Assembly (NCBI RefSeq): GCF_014656075.1 | Contig: NZ_BNBS01000014.1 | Span: 33,248 to 97,247 of the forward strand | Source of the DNA: Streptomyces hydrogenans | GTDB lineage: Bacteria > Actinomycetota > Actinomycetes > Streptomycetales > Streptomycetaceae | DNA: 64,000 bases | Direction: 5' to 3' | Part shown: in pieces, positions 24,531-33,780 of the stretch | How positions within the stretch are numbered: the stretch's first letter is position 1 | Layout of the letters: each line of letters opens with the position of its first letter | Position numbers and translations under genes: made by a program | The notes under the pieces: generated by a model | Database searches by the model: none | What the model saw: only the letters and a program-made list of their open reading frames with translations | What the model was told of the DNA's origin: nothing

Positions 24531-26819
24531 TTAGGCGGACGGCTGCGGCGATTCTTCCAGACGCACGACGACGGACTTGCTCGCGGGGGTGTTGCTGATG
24601 TCGGCCGTCGACTCCAGCGGGACCAGCACGTTCGTCTCCGGGTAGTAGGCCGCCGCGCAGCCCCGGGCCGTCGGGTAGTGCACCACCCGGAAACCGGGCG
24701 CCCGCCGCTCGCTGCCGTCCGTCCACTCGCTCACCAGGTCCGCGTAGGACCCGTCGGCGAGCCCCAGCTCCGCCGCGTCCTCCGGGTGCACCATGACCAC
24801 CCGGCGGCCGCCCCGGATGCCCCGGTAGCGGTCGTCCAGACCGTAGATCGTGGTGTTGTACTGGTCGTGCGAGCGCAGCGTCTGGAGGAGCAGCCGCCCC
24901 TTTGGCACCCGCGGGTACTCCACCGGCGCCGCCGTGAAGTTGGCCTTCCCGGTCTTCGTCGGGAAGCGGCGCTCGTCCCGCGGCGCGTGCGGCAGCGCGA
25001 AGCCCGCCGGGTCCGCCGCCAGCCGCGCGTTGAAGTCCTCGAAGCCGGGCACCACACGGGCGATCCGGTCCCGCACCGCCGCGTAGTCCGCCTCGAAGTC
25101 CTCCCACGGCGTGGCCGACCCGGCGCCCAGCACCGCCCGCGCCATCCGGGCCACGATCGCCGGCTCCGACAGCAGGTGCGGGCTCGCCGGCGGCAGGTTG
25201 CCCCGCGAGGCGTGCACCTGGCCCATCGAGTCCTCGACCGTCACGAACTGCCGTCCGCTCCGCTGCACGTCCTTGTCCGTGCGGCCCAGCGTCGGCAGGA
25301 TCAGCGCCCGGGTGCCCGTCACCGCGTGCGAGCGGTTCAGCTTCGTCGACACGTGCACGGTCAGCCGCGCCCTGCGCATCGCCGCCTCGGTGACCTCGGT
25401 GTCCGGGGTCGCCCCGACGAAGTTCCCGCCCATCGCGAAGAAGACCTTCGCCTCGCCGTCCCGCAGCGCCTGGATGGAGCGCACCACGTCGAAGCCGTGG
25501 TGGCGCGGCGAGACGATCCCGAACTCCTTGTCCAGCGCGTCCAGGAAGGCCGGGGCCGGGCGCTCGAAGATGCCCATCGTCCGGTCGCCCTGCACGTTCG
25601 AATGCCCGCGCACCGGGCAGACGCCCGCACCCGGCCGCCCGATGTTCCCCCGCAGCAGCAGCAGGTTGACCACCTCGCGGATGGTCGGCACCGAGTGCTT
25701 GTGCTGGGTCAGGCCCATCGCCCAGCAGACGATCGTCCGCTCCGAGGCCAGCACCATCTCCAGGGCCCGCTCGATCTCCGCCCGGGAGAGCCCGGTCGCC
25801 GCGAGGGTCTCCTCCCAGTCGGCCTCGGCGGCCGCCGCCCGGAACTCCTCGAAACCGTGGGTGTGCTCCCGCACGAACTCCTCGTCGACCGCCCCCGGCG
25901 CGTCGAGGACCAGCTTGTTCAGCAGCCGGAAGAGGGCCTGGTCGCCGCCGATCCGGATCTGGAGGAAGAGGTCGGTGAGCGCCGCGCCCCGGAGCATGCC
26001 CCGCGGGGTCTGCGGGTTCTTGAACCGTTCCAGACCCGCCTCCGGCAGCGGGTTCACCGAGATGATCCGCGCCCCGGCCGCCTTCGCCCTCTCCAGCGCC
26101 GACAGCATCCGCGGATGGTTCGTGCCCGGGTTCTGCCCCGCCACGATGATCAGGTCCGCCCGGTGCAGGTCCTCCAGGGAGACGCTGCCCTTGCCGATGC
26201 CGATCGTCTCGGTCAGCGCCGAGCCCGAGGACTCGTGGCACATGTTCGAGCAGTCCGGCAGGTTGTTGGTGCCGAACTCGCGCGCGAAGAGCTGGAGCAG
26301 GAACGCGGCCTCGTTGCTGGTCCGGCCCGAGGTGTAGAAGAGCGCCTCGTCGGGGGAGTCCAGCGCGGTCAGCTCCTCCGCGAGGATCGCGAAGGCCCGC
26401 TCCCAGGTCACCGGCTCGTAGCGGTCCGCGCCCTCCGGCAGGTACACGGGCTCGGTGATCCGGCCCTGCTGCCCCAGCCAGTACCCGCTCCGCTCCGCCA
26501 GCTCCGCCACCGGGTGCGCGGCGAAGAACTCCGGCGTCACCCGCCGCAGCGTCGCCTCCTCGGCGACCGCCTTCGCGCCGTTCTCGCAGAACTCCGCGAG
26601 GTGCCGCTTGTCGCCCTCCGGCCAGGCGCAGCCGGGACAGTCGAAGCCGTCCTTCTGGTTGACCTTGAGCAGCGTCCGCGCGGTGCGCACGGTCCCCATC
26701 TGCTCCCGGGCGATCCGCAGGGTGTGCCCGATCGCGGGCAGTCCGGCGGCGGCGTGCTGCGGCGGCGTGACCTGCGGCGCGTCCTGGACCGGGTCGCCTG
26801 CCGGCGGCTTGCTGACCAT
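24531..26819 (-). CDS. FdhF/YdeP family molybdopterin oxidoreductase
   Basis: A 762-aa member of the DMSO-reductase superfamily, YdeP branch. A short Cys segment CPGC (C61, C64) with C78 lies near the N-terminus. NMCHESSG around C194 occupies the position of the Mo ligand (selenocysteine in FdhF). Molybdopterin-guanine dinucleotide binding segments such as AGQNPGTNHPRML and VCPVRGHSNVQGDRTMG follow, and the C-terminal MopB domain ends near residue 750. No electron-transfer subunit is encoded nearby, so the electron partner is unknown; in E. coli YdeP is linked to acid resistance. The ATG at 26819 begins a complete protein. It diverges from polA. Confidence 0.9.
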   Translation of the reverse strand: MVSKPPAGDPVQDAPQVTPPQHAAAGLPAIGHTLRIAREQMGTVRTARTLLKVNQKDGFDCPGCAWPEGDKRHLAEFCENGAKAVAEEATLRRVTPEFFAAHPVAELAERSGYWLGQQGRITEPVYLPEGADRYEPVTWERAFAILAEELTALDSPDEALFYTSGRTSNEAAFLLQLFAREFGTNNLPDCSNMCHESSGSALTETIGIGKGSVSLEDLHRADLIIVAGQNPGTNHPRMLSALERAKAAGARIISVNPLPEAGLERFKNPQTPRGMLRGAALTDLFLQIRIGGDQALFRLLNKLVLDAPGAVDEEFVREHTHGFEEFRAAAAEADWEETLAATGLSRAEIERALEMVLASERTIVCWAMGLTQHKHSVPTIREVVNLLLLRGNIGRPGAGVCPVRGHSNVQGDRTMGIFERPAPAFLDALDKEFGIVSPRHHGFDVVRSIQALRDGEAKVFFAMGGNFVGATPDTEVTEAAMRRARLTVHVSTKLNRSHAVTGTRALILPTLGRTDKDVQRSGRQFVTVEDSMGQVHASRGNLPPASPHLLSEPAIVARMARAVLGAGSATPWEDFEADYAAVRDRIARVVPGFEDFNARLAADPAGFALPHAPRDERRFPTKTGKANFTAAPVEYPRVPKGRLLLQTLRSHDQYNTTIYGLDDRYRGIRGGRRVVMVHPEDAAELGLADGSYADLVSEWTDGSERRAPGFRVVHYPTARGCAAAYYPETNVLVPLESTADISNTPASKSVVVRLEESPQPSA

Positions 26820-26941
26820 CGCGCTCTCCCTTGAGCGATCGACCTGTGGCGTACGTCTCCGATCCTGTCACGCACCCCCGACGGCCCGGCACCCCGGCCG
26901 GTGTGGAGGGGATTGTCGGCGGTCCGTGGCAGGATCGTCCC

Positions 26942-29653
26942 GTGGCCGAGACAGCATCGAAGAACCCCGCAGACACCCGCCCCCGCCTGCTCCTCATGGA
27001 CGGGCACTCGCTCGCGTACCGGGCGTTCTTCGCACTGCCCGCGGAGAACTTCACCACCGTGACCGGGCAGCCGACGAACGCGATCTACGGCTTCGCGTCG
27101 ATGCTGGCGAACACCCTGCGCGACGAGGCGCCCACGCACTTCGCCGTCGCCTTCGACGTGTCCCGCAAGACCTGGCGCTCGCAGGAGTTCCCCGAGTACA
27201 AGGCGAACCGTTCCAAGACCCCCGACGAGTTCAAGGGCCAGGTCGAGCTGATCGGCGAGCTCCTCGACGCCATGCACGCGCCGCGGTTCGCCGTCGACGG
27301 CTTCGAGGCCGACGACATCATCGCCACCCTGGCCACCCAGGCCGAGGCCGCGGGCTTCGAGGTCCTCATCGTCACCGGCGACCGGGACTCCTTCCAGCTG
27401 GTGTCCGAGCACACCACGGTGCTCTACCCCACCAAGGGCGTCTCCGAGCTGACCCGCTTCACCCCGGAGAAGGTCCAGGAGAAGTACGGCCTCACGCCCA
27501 ACCAGTACCCCGACTTCGCCGCCCTGCGCGGCGACCCGTCCGACAACCTCCCGGGGATCCCCGGCGTCGGCGAGAAGACCGCCGCCAAGTGGATCAACCA
27601 GTTCGGCTCCTTCGCCGAGCTGGTCGAGCGCGCCGACGAGGTCAAGGGCAAGGCCGGGCAGAACTTCCGGGACCACCTGGAGTCCGTCAAGCTCAACCGC
27701 GTCCTCACCGAGATGGTCCGGGACGTCGAGCTGCCGAGGACCGTCGCCGACCTGGCCCGCGAGCCGTACGACCGCAAGGCCGTCGCCCTGCTCCTCGACA
27801 CCCTGGAGATCCGCAACCCCTCGCTGCGCGAGCGGCTCCTCGCCGTCGACCCCGGCTCCGCCGAGGAGGCCGAGCCGGCCCCCGCCCCCGGCGTCGAGCT
27901 CGACTTCACCGTCCTCGGCGCCGGCGAGCTCGCCCCCTGGCTGGCCGAGCACGGCACCGGGACCCTCGGCGTCGCCACCGTCGACAGCTGGGGCCTCGGC
28001 ACCGGCAGCGTCTCCGAGATCGCCCTGGCCAGCCCCGGCGGCGAGGCCGCCTGGTTCGACCCCAGCGAGCTGGACGCGGCCGACGAGCAGGCGTGGGCCG
28101 CCTGGATCGCCGACCCGGAGCGCCCCAAGGTCCTGCACAACGCCAAGGGCGCGATGCGGGTCTTCCCCGAGCACGGCTGGAGCGTCGCCGGCGTCGCCAT
28201 GGACACCGCGCTCGCCGCCTACCTGGTCAAGCCCGGCCGCCGCTCCTTCGCCCTGGACGCGCTCTCCCTGGAGTACCTCGGCCGCGAGCTGGCGCCCGCC
28301 GCCGCCACCGAGGGCCAGCTCGCCTTCGGCGCCGAGGACCACGCCGAGGCCGAGGCCCTGATGACCCAGGCCCGCGCCGTCCTCGACCTCGGGGCCGCCT
28401 TCGAGTCCAAGCTCGACGAGGTCGGCGCCCGCGGCCTGCTGTACGACGTGGAGCTGCCCACCTCCGTCCTCCTGGCCCGCCTGGAGCGGCACGGCATCGC
28501 CGCCGACCGCGACCACCTGGAGGCGATGGAGCAGCAGTTCGCCGGGGCGGTGCAGCAGGCCGTCAAGGAGGCCCACGCCTCCGTCGGCCACGAGTTCAAC
28601 CTCGGCTCGCCCAAGCAGCTCCAGGAGGTCTTCTTCGGCGAGCTGAACCTCCCGAAGACCAAGAAGACCAAGACCGGCTACACGACGGACGCCGACGCGC
28701 TCGCCTGGCTGGCCGGCCAGACCGAGCACGAGCTCCCGGTGATCATGCTCCGCCACCGCGAGCAGGCCCGGCTGCGCTCCACCGTCGAGGGCCTGATCAA
28801 GACCGTCGCCGCCGACGGCCGGATCCACACCACCTTCAGCCAGACCGTCGCCGCCACCGGCCGCCTCTCCTCCACCGACCCCAACCTGCAGAACGTGCCG
28901 GTGCGGACGGACGAGGGCCGCGCCATCCGGCACGGCTTCGTCGTCGGCGAGGGCTTCGAGTCCCTCATGACCGCCGACTACAGCCAGATCGAGCTGCGGG
29001 TCATGGCCCACCTCTCCGAGGACGCGGGCCTCATCGAGGCGTTCACCTCCGGCGAGGACCTGCACACCACCGTCGCCTCCCAGGTCTTCGGCGTCGAGCG
29101 GTCCGCCGTCGACGCCGAGATGCGCCGCAAGATCAAGGCCATGTCGTACGGCCTCGCCTACGGCCTCTCCGCCTTCGGCCTCTCCCAGCAGCTGAACATC
29201 GACCCGGGCGAGGCCCGCGGCCTGATGGACACCTACTTCGAGCGCTTCGGCGGGGTGCGGGACTACCTGCGCCGGGTCGTCGACGAGGCCCGCGCCACCG
29301 GCTACACCGAGACCATGCTCGGCCGCCGCCGCTACCTGCCGGACCTCAACAGCGACAACCGCCAGCGCCGCGAGGCCGCCGAGCGGATGGCGCTCAACGC
29401 CCCGATCCAGGGCACCGCCGCCGACATCGTCAAGGTCGCGATGCTCAACGTCGACCAGGCCCTCACCGAGGCCGGCCTCGCCTCCCGGATGCTCCTCCAG
29501 GTCCACGACGAAATCGTCCTGGAGATCGCCCCCGGCGAGCGCGAGCGGGTCGAGGCCCTGGTCCGCGCGCAGATGTCGGCCGCCGCCGACCTCCGCGCCC
29601 CGCTCGACGTCTCCGTCGGCGTCGGCCCGGACTGGGACTCGGCCGCGCACTGA
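26942..29653 (+). CDS. polA: DNA polymerase I
   Basis: A 903-aa family A polymerase used in Okazaki-fragment processing and repair. The N-terminal 5' nuclease domain (about 1-300) begins RLLLMDGHSLAYRAFFALP and includes VDGFEADDIIATLA. The middle domain (about 320-490) lacks the DxE metal residues of a proofreading exonuclease (LGVATVDSWG replaces the first motif), as is known for actinobacterial PolA. The polymerase domain has TADYSQIELRVMAHLS, the O helix RRKIKAMSYGLAYGLS and VHDEIV. GTG 26942 is chosen because the family N-terminus starts here; CAGGAT lies 6 nt upstream, suggesting leaderless transcription. In-frame sequence upstream to 26831 is not family-like. Confidence 0.96.
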   Translation: MAETASKNPADTRPRLLLMDGHSLAYRAFFALPAENFTTVTGQPTNAIYGFASMLANTLRDEAPTHFAVAFDVSRKTWRSQEFPEYKANRSKTPDEFKGQVELIGELLDAMHAPRFAVDGFEADDIIATLATQAEAAGFEVLIVTGDRDSFQLVSEHTTVLYPTKGVSELTRFTPEKVQEKYGLTPNQYPDFAALRGDPSDNLPGIPGVGEKTAAKWINQFGSFAELVERADEVKGKAGQNFRDHLESVKLNRVLTEMVRDVELPRTVADLAREPYDRKAVALLLDTLEIRNPSLRERLLAVDPGSAEEAEPAPAPGVELDFTVLGAGELAPWLAEHGTGTLGVATVDSWGLGTGSVSEIALASPGGEAAWFDPSELDAADEQAWAAWIADPERPKVLHNAKGAMRVFPEHGWSVAGVAMDTALAAYLVKPGRRSFALDALSLEYLGRELAPAAATEGQLAFGAEDHAEAEALMTQARAVLDLGAAFESKLDEVGARGLLYDVELPTSVLLARLERHGIAADRDHLEAMEQQFAGAVQQAVKEAHASVGHEFNLGSPKQLQEVFFGELNLPKTKKTKTGYTTDADALAWLAGQTEHELPVIMLRHREQARLRSTVEGLIKTVAADGRIHTTFSQTVAATGRLSSTDPNLQNVPVRTDEGRAIRHGFVVGEGFESLMTADYSQIELRVMAHLSEDAGLIEAFTSGEDLHTTVASQVFGVERSAVDAEMRRKIKAMSYGLAYGLSAFGLSQQLNIDPGEARGLMDTYFERFGGVRDYLRRVVDEARATGYTETMLGRRRYLPDLNSDNRQRREAAERMALNAPIQGTAADIVKVAMLNVDQALTEAGLASRMLLQVHDEIVLEIAPGERERVEALVRAQMSAAADLRAPLDVSVGVGPDWDSAAH

Positions 29654-29667
29654 CCCGGCACCGCCCA

Positions 29668-29705
29668 CCGGTGGCCGCACCCCCGCCCGGGGGTGCGGCC
29701 ACCGG
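29668..29705 (+). terminator. polA terminator
   Basis: A perfect 17-bp inverted repeat, arms 29668-29684 and 29689-29705 with a 4-nt loop, 14 nt after the polA stop. Confidence 0.87.
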
Positions 29706-29708
29706 CGT

Positions 29709-29726
29709 GTGCGCCAAGTGGCGCAC
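29709..29726. promoter_or_regulatory. Perfect 8-bp palindrome (candidate operator)
   Basis: GTGCGCCA-AG-TGGCGCAC, an 18-bp near-continuous dyad directly after the polA terminator and 43 bp before the remains of the serine-hydrolase gene. It could be a former operator of that gene or just part of the terminator region. Confidence 0.35.
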
Positions 29727-29768
29727 TCCCGGGGGCTGCGCGGCGGGAGCGCTCCCGGGACCGGGGGC

Positions 29769-30402
29769 GTGATCACGACCCGCCGCTCCCGGCCGCGCGT
29801 CCGGGTGCTGCTCGACGTCCTGCTCGGCGCGCCCACCGTCCAGCCCGCCGAGACCCGACGGGCGCCCGCCCCCTGCGCCTCGCCCCGGGAGCCCTCTCTC
29901 GCCGCCGCCCTCTCCCGGGACCTCGCCGCCGCGCTCGACGGACGGGAGAGCACGGTCGCCGTCGCCGTCCGCCACCCCGTTCGGGGCCTGCGCTGCGAGC
30001 TGGACGACAGCCGCCTCTACGGCTCCGCCGCCGCGCTCTGGCAGGGCCTCTCCCGCGACCGCCTCGACCGCGTGCTGCGCGAGGCCGGCTCGCCCTGCTC
30101 GCCGCCGTCTCCCGCCGCCCCCGGGCCCTCGCCCTGATGGGCCGGGTCGTCGCGAGCCAGGCGTGGGGCGTCACCGCCGGCGCGCCCCGCACGGTGGGGG
30201 TCCGCCTCGAGAACGGCCGGCTGCCCCGCGCCACCCACGGCCGCCGCGGGCACAGCGTCGGCATCGTCCGCGGTACGGGCTCCGCCGCCGTGGCCACCGA
30301 CTTCCGGATGGCGCTGCTCAGCCACGACAACACCTCCATGGGCTACGGGGGCGACACCCTGGAGGGCGTCGACCTCGCCGTCCACCGCCGTCTCTCCGGA
30401 GC
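29769..30402 (+). pseudogene. Decayed serine hydrolase (class A beta-lactamase-like)
   Basis: Two fragments in different frames resemble one Streptomyces serine hydrolase. Frame 3, from GTG 29769, gives SLAAALSRDLAAALDGRESTV and VRGLRCELDDSRLYGSA, then jumps to an ALWQGLSRDRLDRVLREAG segment and stops at 30137. Frame 2, from about 30085, gives LALLAAVSRRPRALALMGRVV, QAWGVTAG and LENGRLPRA, close to the C-terminal part of this family. The SxxK nucleophile and the SDN loop are missing, so at least one internal deletion plus a frameshift has occurred, and no natural stop remains. The family assignment is from memory of typical sequences; the break itself is seen directly. Confidence 0.65.
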
Positions 30403-30436
30403 GCCCCCGCCCGAGGCCGGACCCCGGCGGCGGAGA

Positions 30437-31348
30437 TCAGCGAACGCCCGGACGGGAGCGCGCCGCACGGCCGTCCGCCCCCTCCTCCGCCGCCTCCGGA
30501 GCGGGGACCGGCTCCAGGGACCGGCTCCGCCCCCGGCCCCCTTCCCGCTCTCGCAGCCGCGCGGCCGTCCCGTACAGCAGCAGCCCCACGACGAGCCCCG
30601 CGCCCGCCCCGAAACAGGCGGTCGGGATGATGTCGAGCGGGGTCTCGATCCGGTCCCAGCCCCAGTACGCCGCCCAGCGCAGCACCCGGTGCGCGACCCC
30701 CGCCACCACGCACGCCCCGATCAGCGCCGCCGGCGCCCGCCGCTCCCGCCGCCCCGGCACCCGCACCGAGCCCGGCGTCCCGGACCCGGCCGGCACCGAC
30801 CGCAGGGCCCGGGCCGCGAACCAGCCGAGCAGCCCGAGGGCCAGCGCCGAACCGCCGTACTGCGCGTACAGGTAGACCGGGAAGCCGCCCACCACCTCCG
30901 CCAGGAACGGCACGGCCCGCGTCCCCCACCGGTCCAGGTGCGTGAAGGCGTCCCAGACGACGTGGGTGGTCGCGCCGATCACCGCGGAGACGACGAACCA
31001 CGCCACGAGCCCGGCCGGCCGCCGCTCCCGCCACGGGCGGCCGCGCACCACCCCGTACACCCGGCCGCGCCACCGCCCGGGCAGCAGCCCGACCAGCGGC
31101 TCGCGCACCGTCAGCCACGACCCCACCAGGACGGCGGTGATGAGCACGTCGACGGTGACGAGCCCGACGGGGGAGTGGGTCACCTCCCCGAACTCCATCG
31201 CCCCGGGCACCGCCGTCGCCGCGAAGTAGGTGAGGTCGGGGGAGAAGCTGCCGGCGACGAGGGCCGAGGCGACGAGCGGGCCGCGCGCGGTGCCGTCCCA
31301 CCGCAGCCCCGGCAGGACCGCGGCGGCGTGACTCAGGGTGAAGGGCAC
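30437..31348 (-). CDS. DUF4184 family membrane protein
   Basis: A 303-aa integral membrane protein with about six hydrophobic segments. The N-terminus PFTLSHAAAVLP and SFSPDLTYF are the hallmark of DUF4184, whose function is unknown; it recalls the metal-dependent hydrolase-like YdjM/YfhO type of membrane proteins. Histidines and aspartates (HAAAVLP, SPDL, THVVWDAFTHLD) could bind metal. GTG at 31348 is preferred because a purine-rich stretch (gggaggttcc) precedes it and the family N-terminus begins there; the open frame continues 150 nt upstream without family features. The C-terminus is Arg-rich. Confidence 0.83.
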   Translation of the reverse strand: MPFTLSHAAAVLPGLRWDGTARGPLVASALVAGSFSPDLTYFAATAVPGAMEFGEVTHSPVGLVTVDVLITAVLVGSWLTVREPLVGLLPGRWRGRVYGVVRGRPWRERRPAGLVAWFVVSAVIGATTHVVWDAFTHLDRWGTRAVPFLAEVVGGFPVYLYAQYGGSALALGLLGWFAARALRSVPAGSGTPGSVRVPGRRERRAPAALIGACVVAGVAHRVLRWAAYWGWDRIETPLDIIPTACFGAGAGLVVGLLLYGTAARLREREGGRGRSRSLEPVPAPEAAEEGADGRAARSRPGVR

Positions 31349-31413
31349 GGAAGGAACCTCCCGGTCGTACGGATGATCGGCCCGAGTGCAAGAGGTACCG
31401 CACCGCCGGGACG

Positions 31414-31425
31414 GTTCCCGGGAAC
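31414..31425. promoter_or_regulatory. 12-bp perfect palindrome in divergent promoter region
   Basis: GTTCCCGGGAAC lies between the divergent starts of the DUF4184 gene (31348) and the lytic transglycosylase gene (31600). GGAAC on either strand resembles the -35 of extracytoplasmic-function sigma factors such as SigE, but I could not place a matching -10. Operator or promoter role is only a possibility. Confidence 0.3.
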
Positions 31426-31599
31426 GCTCCCGGGTCCGGAGTGCGGACCTCCGTGTCCGGCCGCCGGGAGGCCAAGGGGTGACGAAAGCGTGAAACACGG
31501 TCAGCTCGTGGTGTCCTGTGATACGGACATCGCATAGGGTCGCCTGAGGCCACGCGCGGGGAGCGTGCGGCCGCAGTCGAATGGGGAGGGAGCACCGGT

Positions 31600-33465
31600 A
31601 TGGCAGCGCAATTCGGCCGCCGTCTGCGCAGGGGAGCCACGAGCGGCGCGATCGTGGCCGCCGCGGTCGCGGCGCTGGCCGCCTCGCAGGGCCCGGGGGC
31701 GCTCCCGCCGCCGACCGACAACCTCAGCGGCGACAGCGCCATCGGCGCCGGCGACGCCACCACCCCGCCCGGTGGCGGGGACGGCGGATCGGCGACCGGC
31801 GACTCGCCGTACTACACCGACCTGCCGCCGCTGAACACCCCGAACCGCCCCGGGGTGGCACCCACCGCGCCCACGGTGCCGATCGTCACCGGCCCCGCCG
31901 AGGCCGGCATACCCGCGACCGTCCTCGCCGCCTACCGGCGCGCCGAGGCGTCGGTCCGCGCCTCCGACCCCTCCTGCAACCTGCCGTGGCAACTCCTCGC
32001 CGGCATAGGCAAGGTCGAGTCCGGGCAGGCCCGCGGCGGCCGTGTCGACGGCAACGGCACCACCCTCTCCCCGATCCTCGGCCCGGCCCTCGACGGCAAC
32101 GGCTTCGCCCTCATCCAGGACACCGACCGCGGTGCCTTCGACGGCGACACCACCCACGACCGCGCCGTCGGCCCCATGCAGTTCATCCCGTCCACCTGGG
32201 CCGTCTGGGGCCAGGACGCCAACGGCGACGGGAAGAAGGACCCCAACAACATCTACGACGCCGCCCAGGCCGCGGGCATGTACCTGTGCGCCGGCGGCCG
32301 GAACCTGGCGATCAAGGCCGACCTCGACCGGGCGATCCTCAGCTACAACCGCTCCACCGAGTACCTCACCACCGTCCTCACCTGGTTCGAGTACTACGGC
32401 CGCGGCACCCACACCGTCCCCGACGGCACGGGCCAGCTGCCGGTCGACCGCAGCGACCGGTTCGGCCCCGACCGGCCGCTGCGCCCGACGGCGCCCACCT
32501 CTCCGTCGCCGAGCACCACCCCGACGCCGGACCGGCCTTCGCCGAAGCCCACGAACCCGGCCCCGACCACGCCGCCGAAGCCGACCGAGCCGACGAAGCC
32601 GCCGACCACCGAGCCGACCCGGCCGCCCGTCGGCACGCCCGTCGAGATCCCGCCGACCCTCCGGGTCGCCCGCCTCAAGCCCGGCACGGCGGCACTGACC
32701 GCGGTCACCGAGAGCACCTTCGCGCAGGCCGCGACCGTCACCGCCGTGGACGCCGCCGGCCGCCCGGTCGCCGGCGTCAGCGTCCGCTTCGAGCTCCCGG
32801 CCACCACCGACGCCCGCTTCCCCGCCGGCGCCACCACGGTCACCGTCACCTCGGACGCCCGGGGCGTCGCCAAGGCCCCCGCCCTGCGCGCCGGCGAGAA
32901 GGCCGAACCCTTCACGATCCGCGCCTCCGTCCCCGGCCGCTCCCTGACCGCCGAACTGAAGGCCACCGTCGAGGTCCGCAAGGCCGACGCCCTCGCCCGG
33001 GTCGGCGACGCCGCCCTGACCGCCACCACCGGCGGCGACTACGCCGAGGTCACCGTGGAGGGCCGCCTCGACGGCGCGCTCGCCCCCGGCGTGACCGTCA
33101 CCGCGGTCGTCACCGACTCGGCGGACTCCGCCCAGCAGAGCGCCGACGGCCCGTCCTTCGGCAAGGACGCGGCGGGCAACTCGATCCGCACCAAGGTCCT
33201 GAAGACCGACGCGAACGGCCGTCTGTCGATCAAGGGCCTCGTCGCGGGCGAGAAGGCGGGCTCCTACGTCCTGCTGCTCACCGCGCCCGGCGGCGGCACC
33301 GCCAAGCTGACGCTCACCGTCACCGAGCCGGCCACCACGCCGCCCGCCTCCCCGGACCCGACCACCGACCCGGCGCCGACCGCGTCCGAGTCCCCGTCGG
33401 CCCCGGCGTCCCCGTCCGGCTCCGCCTCGGCCTCGCCGTCCGCGAGCACGTCGCCCACCGCCTGA
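31600..33465 (+). CDS. Secreted lytic murein transglycosylase with Pro/Thr linker and Ig-like domains
   Basis: A 621-aa exported cell-wall enzyme. The N-terminus has Arg residues and a hydrophobic helix (about 11-29) without a classical cleavage site, so it may be cleaved or anchored. The SLT_2-type domain (about 100-265) contains catalytic E140 (LAGIGKVESGQ) and VGPMQFIPSTW. A Pro/Thr/Lys-rich wall-spanning linker (about 285-350) follows, then two beta-rich segments (about 355-460 and 465-570: VTAVDAAGRPVAGVSVRFELP) resembling Big-1/Ig-like repeats, and a Ser/Pro/Ala tail. It probably cleaves the MurNAc-GlcNAc bond during wall remodelling. ATG with ggggaggg RBS. Confidence 0.88.
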   Translation: MAAQFGRRLRRGATSGAIVAAAVAALAASQGPGALPPPTDNLSGDSAIGAGDATTPPGGGDGGSATGDSPYYTDLPPLNTPNRPGVAPTAPTVPIVTGPAEAGIPATVLAAYRRAEASVRASDPSCNLPWQLLAGIGKVESGQARGGRVDGNGTTLSPILGPALDGNGFALIQDTDRGAFDGDTTHDRAVGPMQFIPSTWAVWGQDANGDGKKDPNNIYDAAQAAGMYLCAGGRNLAIKADLDRAILSYNRSTEYLTTVLTWFEYYGRGTHTVPDGTGQLPVDRSDRFGPDRPLRPTAPTSPSPSTTPTPDRPSPKPTNPAPTTPPKPTEPTKPPTTEPTRPPVGTPVEIPPTLRVARLKPGTAALTAVTESTFAQAATVTAVDAAGRPVAGVSVRFELPATTDARFPAGATTVTVTSDARGVAKAPALRAGEKAEPFTIRASVPGRSLTAELKATVEVRKADALARVGDAALTATTGGDYAEVTVEGRLDGALAPGVTVTAVVTDSADSAQQSADGPSFGKDAAGNSIRTKVLKTDANGRLSIKGLVAGEKAGSYVLLLTAPGGGTAKLTLTVTEPATTPPASPDPTTDPAPTASESPSAPASPSGSASASPSASTSPTA

Positions 33466-33482
33466 CCCGCACCTCCTTCCTC

Positions 33483-33526
33483 CGCGCCGCCCCCGCCGTC
33501 CCTCCCGGGACGCCGGGGGCGGCGCG
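33483..33526 (+). terminator. Terminator of the lytic transglycosylase gene
   Basis: A long interrupted hairpin: outer arms 33483-33495 and 33514-33526 (13 bp), inner stem CGTCCC/GGGACG, loop TCCC. Confidence 0.8.
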
Positions 33527-33628
33527 CGTTTCGGTTCGCCCCGCCACGAGCTGTTCTCATCTCACCGCCGCGTTGCTACGGTGCCCCCGCCCTGACGACC
33601 CATCAGATCACCTGCCGGGAGGCCGACC

Positions 33629-33769
33629 ATGCGCGCCCTCGTCGCCGCCGCGATCGGACTTGTGCCCGTCCTGCTCTTCGTCCTGCTCGTCTCCCTGGTC
33701 GATCTGCCGCCCGACGGCCCCACCTCGCCCAGACCCCTGCTCACCGCCGACCCCGGCCCCAAGAAGTAG
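33629..33769 (+). CDS. Small single-pass membrane protein, 46 aa
   Basis: ATG 33629 with RBS gggaggccgacc encodes MRALVAAAIGLVPVLLFV... with one hydrophobic helix (about 4-25) and a short Pro-rich outer tail ending in GPKK. The stop is 12 nt before the DUF3068 gene, so it is translationally linked to it. It resembles the small Streptomyces proteins annotated as SPW_0924 family, a memory-based comparison. It may help or regulate the DUF3068 protein; no function is known. Confidence 0.7.
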   Translation: MRALVAAAIGLVPVLLFVLLVSLVDLPPDGPTSPRPLLTADPGPKK

Positions 33770-33780
33770 GGAGCCCCCCC

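Noticed and set aside
26537..29953. Reverse-strand open frame of 1138 codons over polA
   Set aside because: Shadow of polA; no conserved motifs.
31349..31599. c-di-AMP (ydaO) riboswitch upstream of the lytic transglycosylase, as known for Streptomyces wall hydrolases
   Set aside because: The conserved aptamer segments could not be found; only the GTTCCCGGGAAC palindrome is present.
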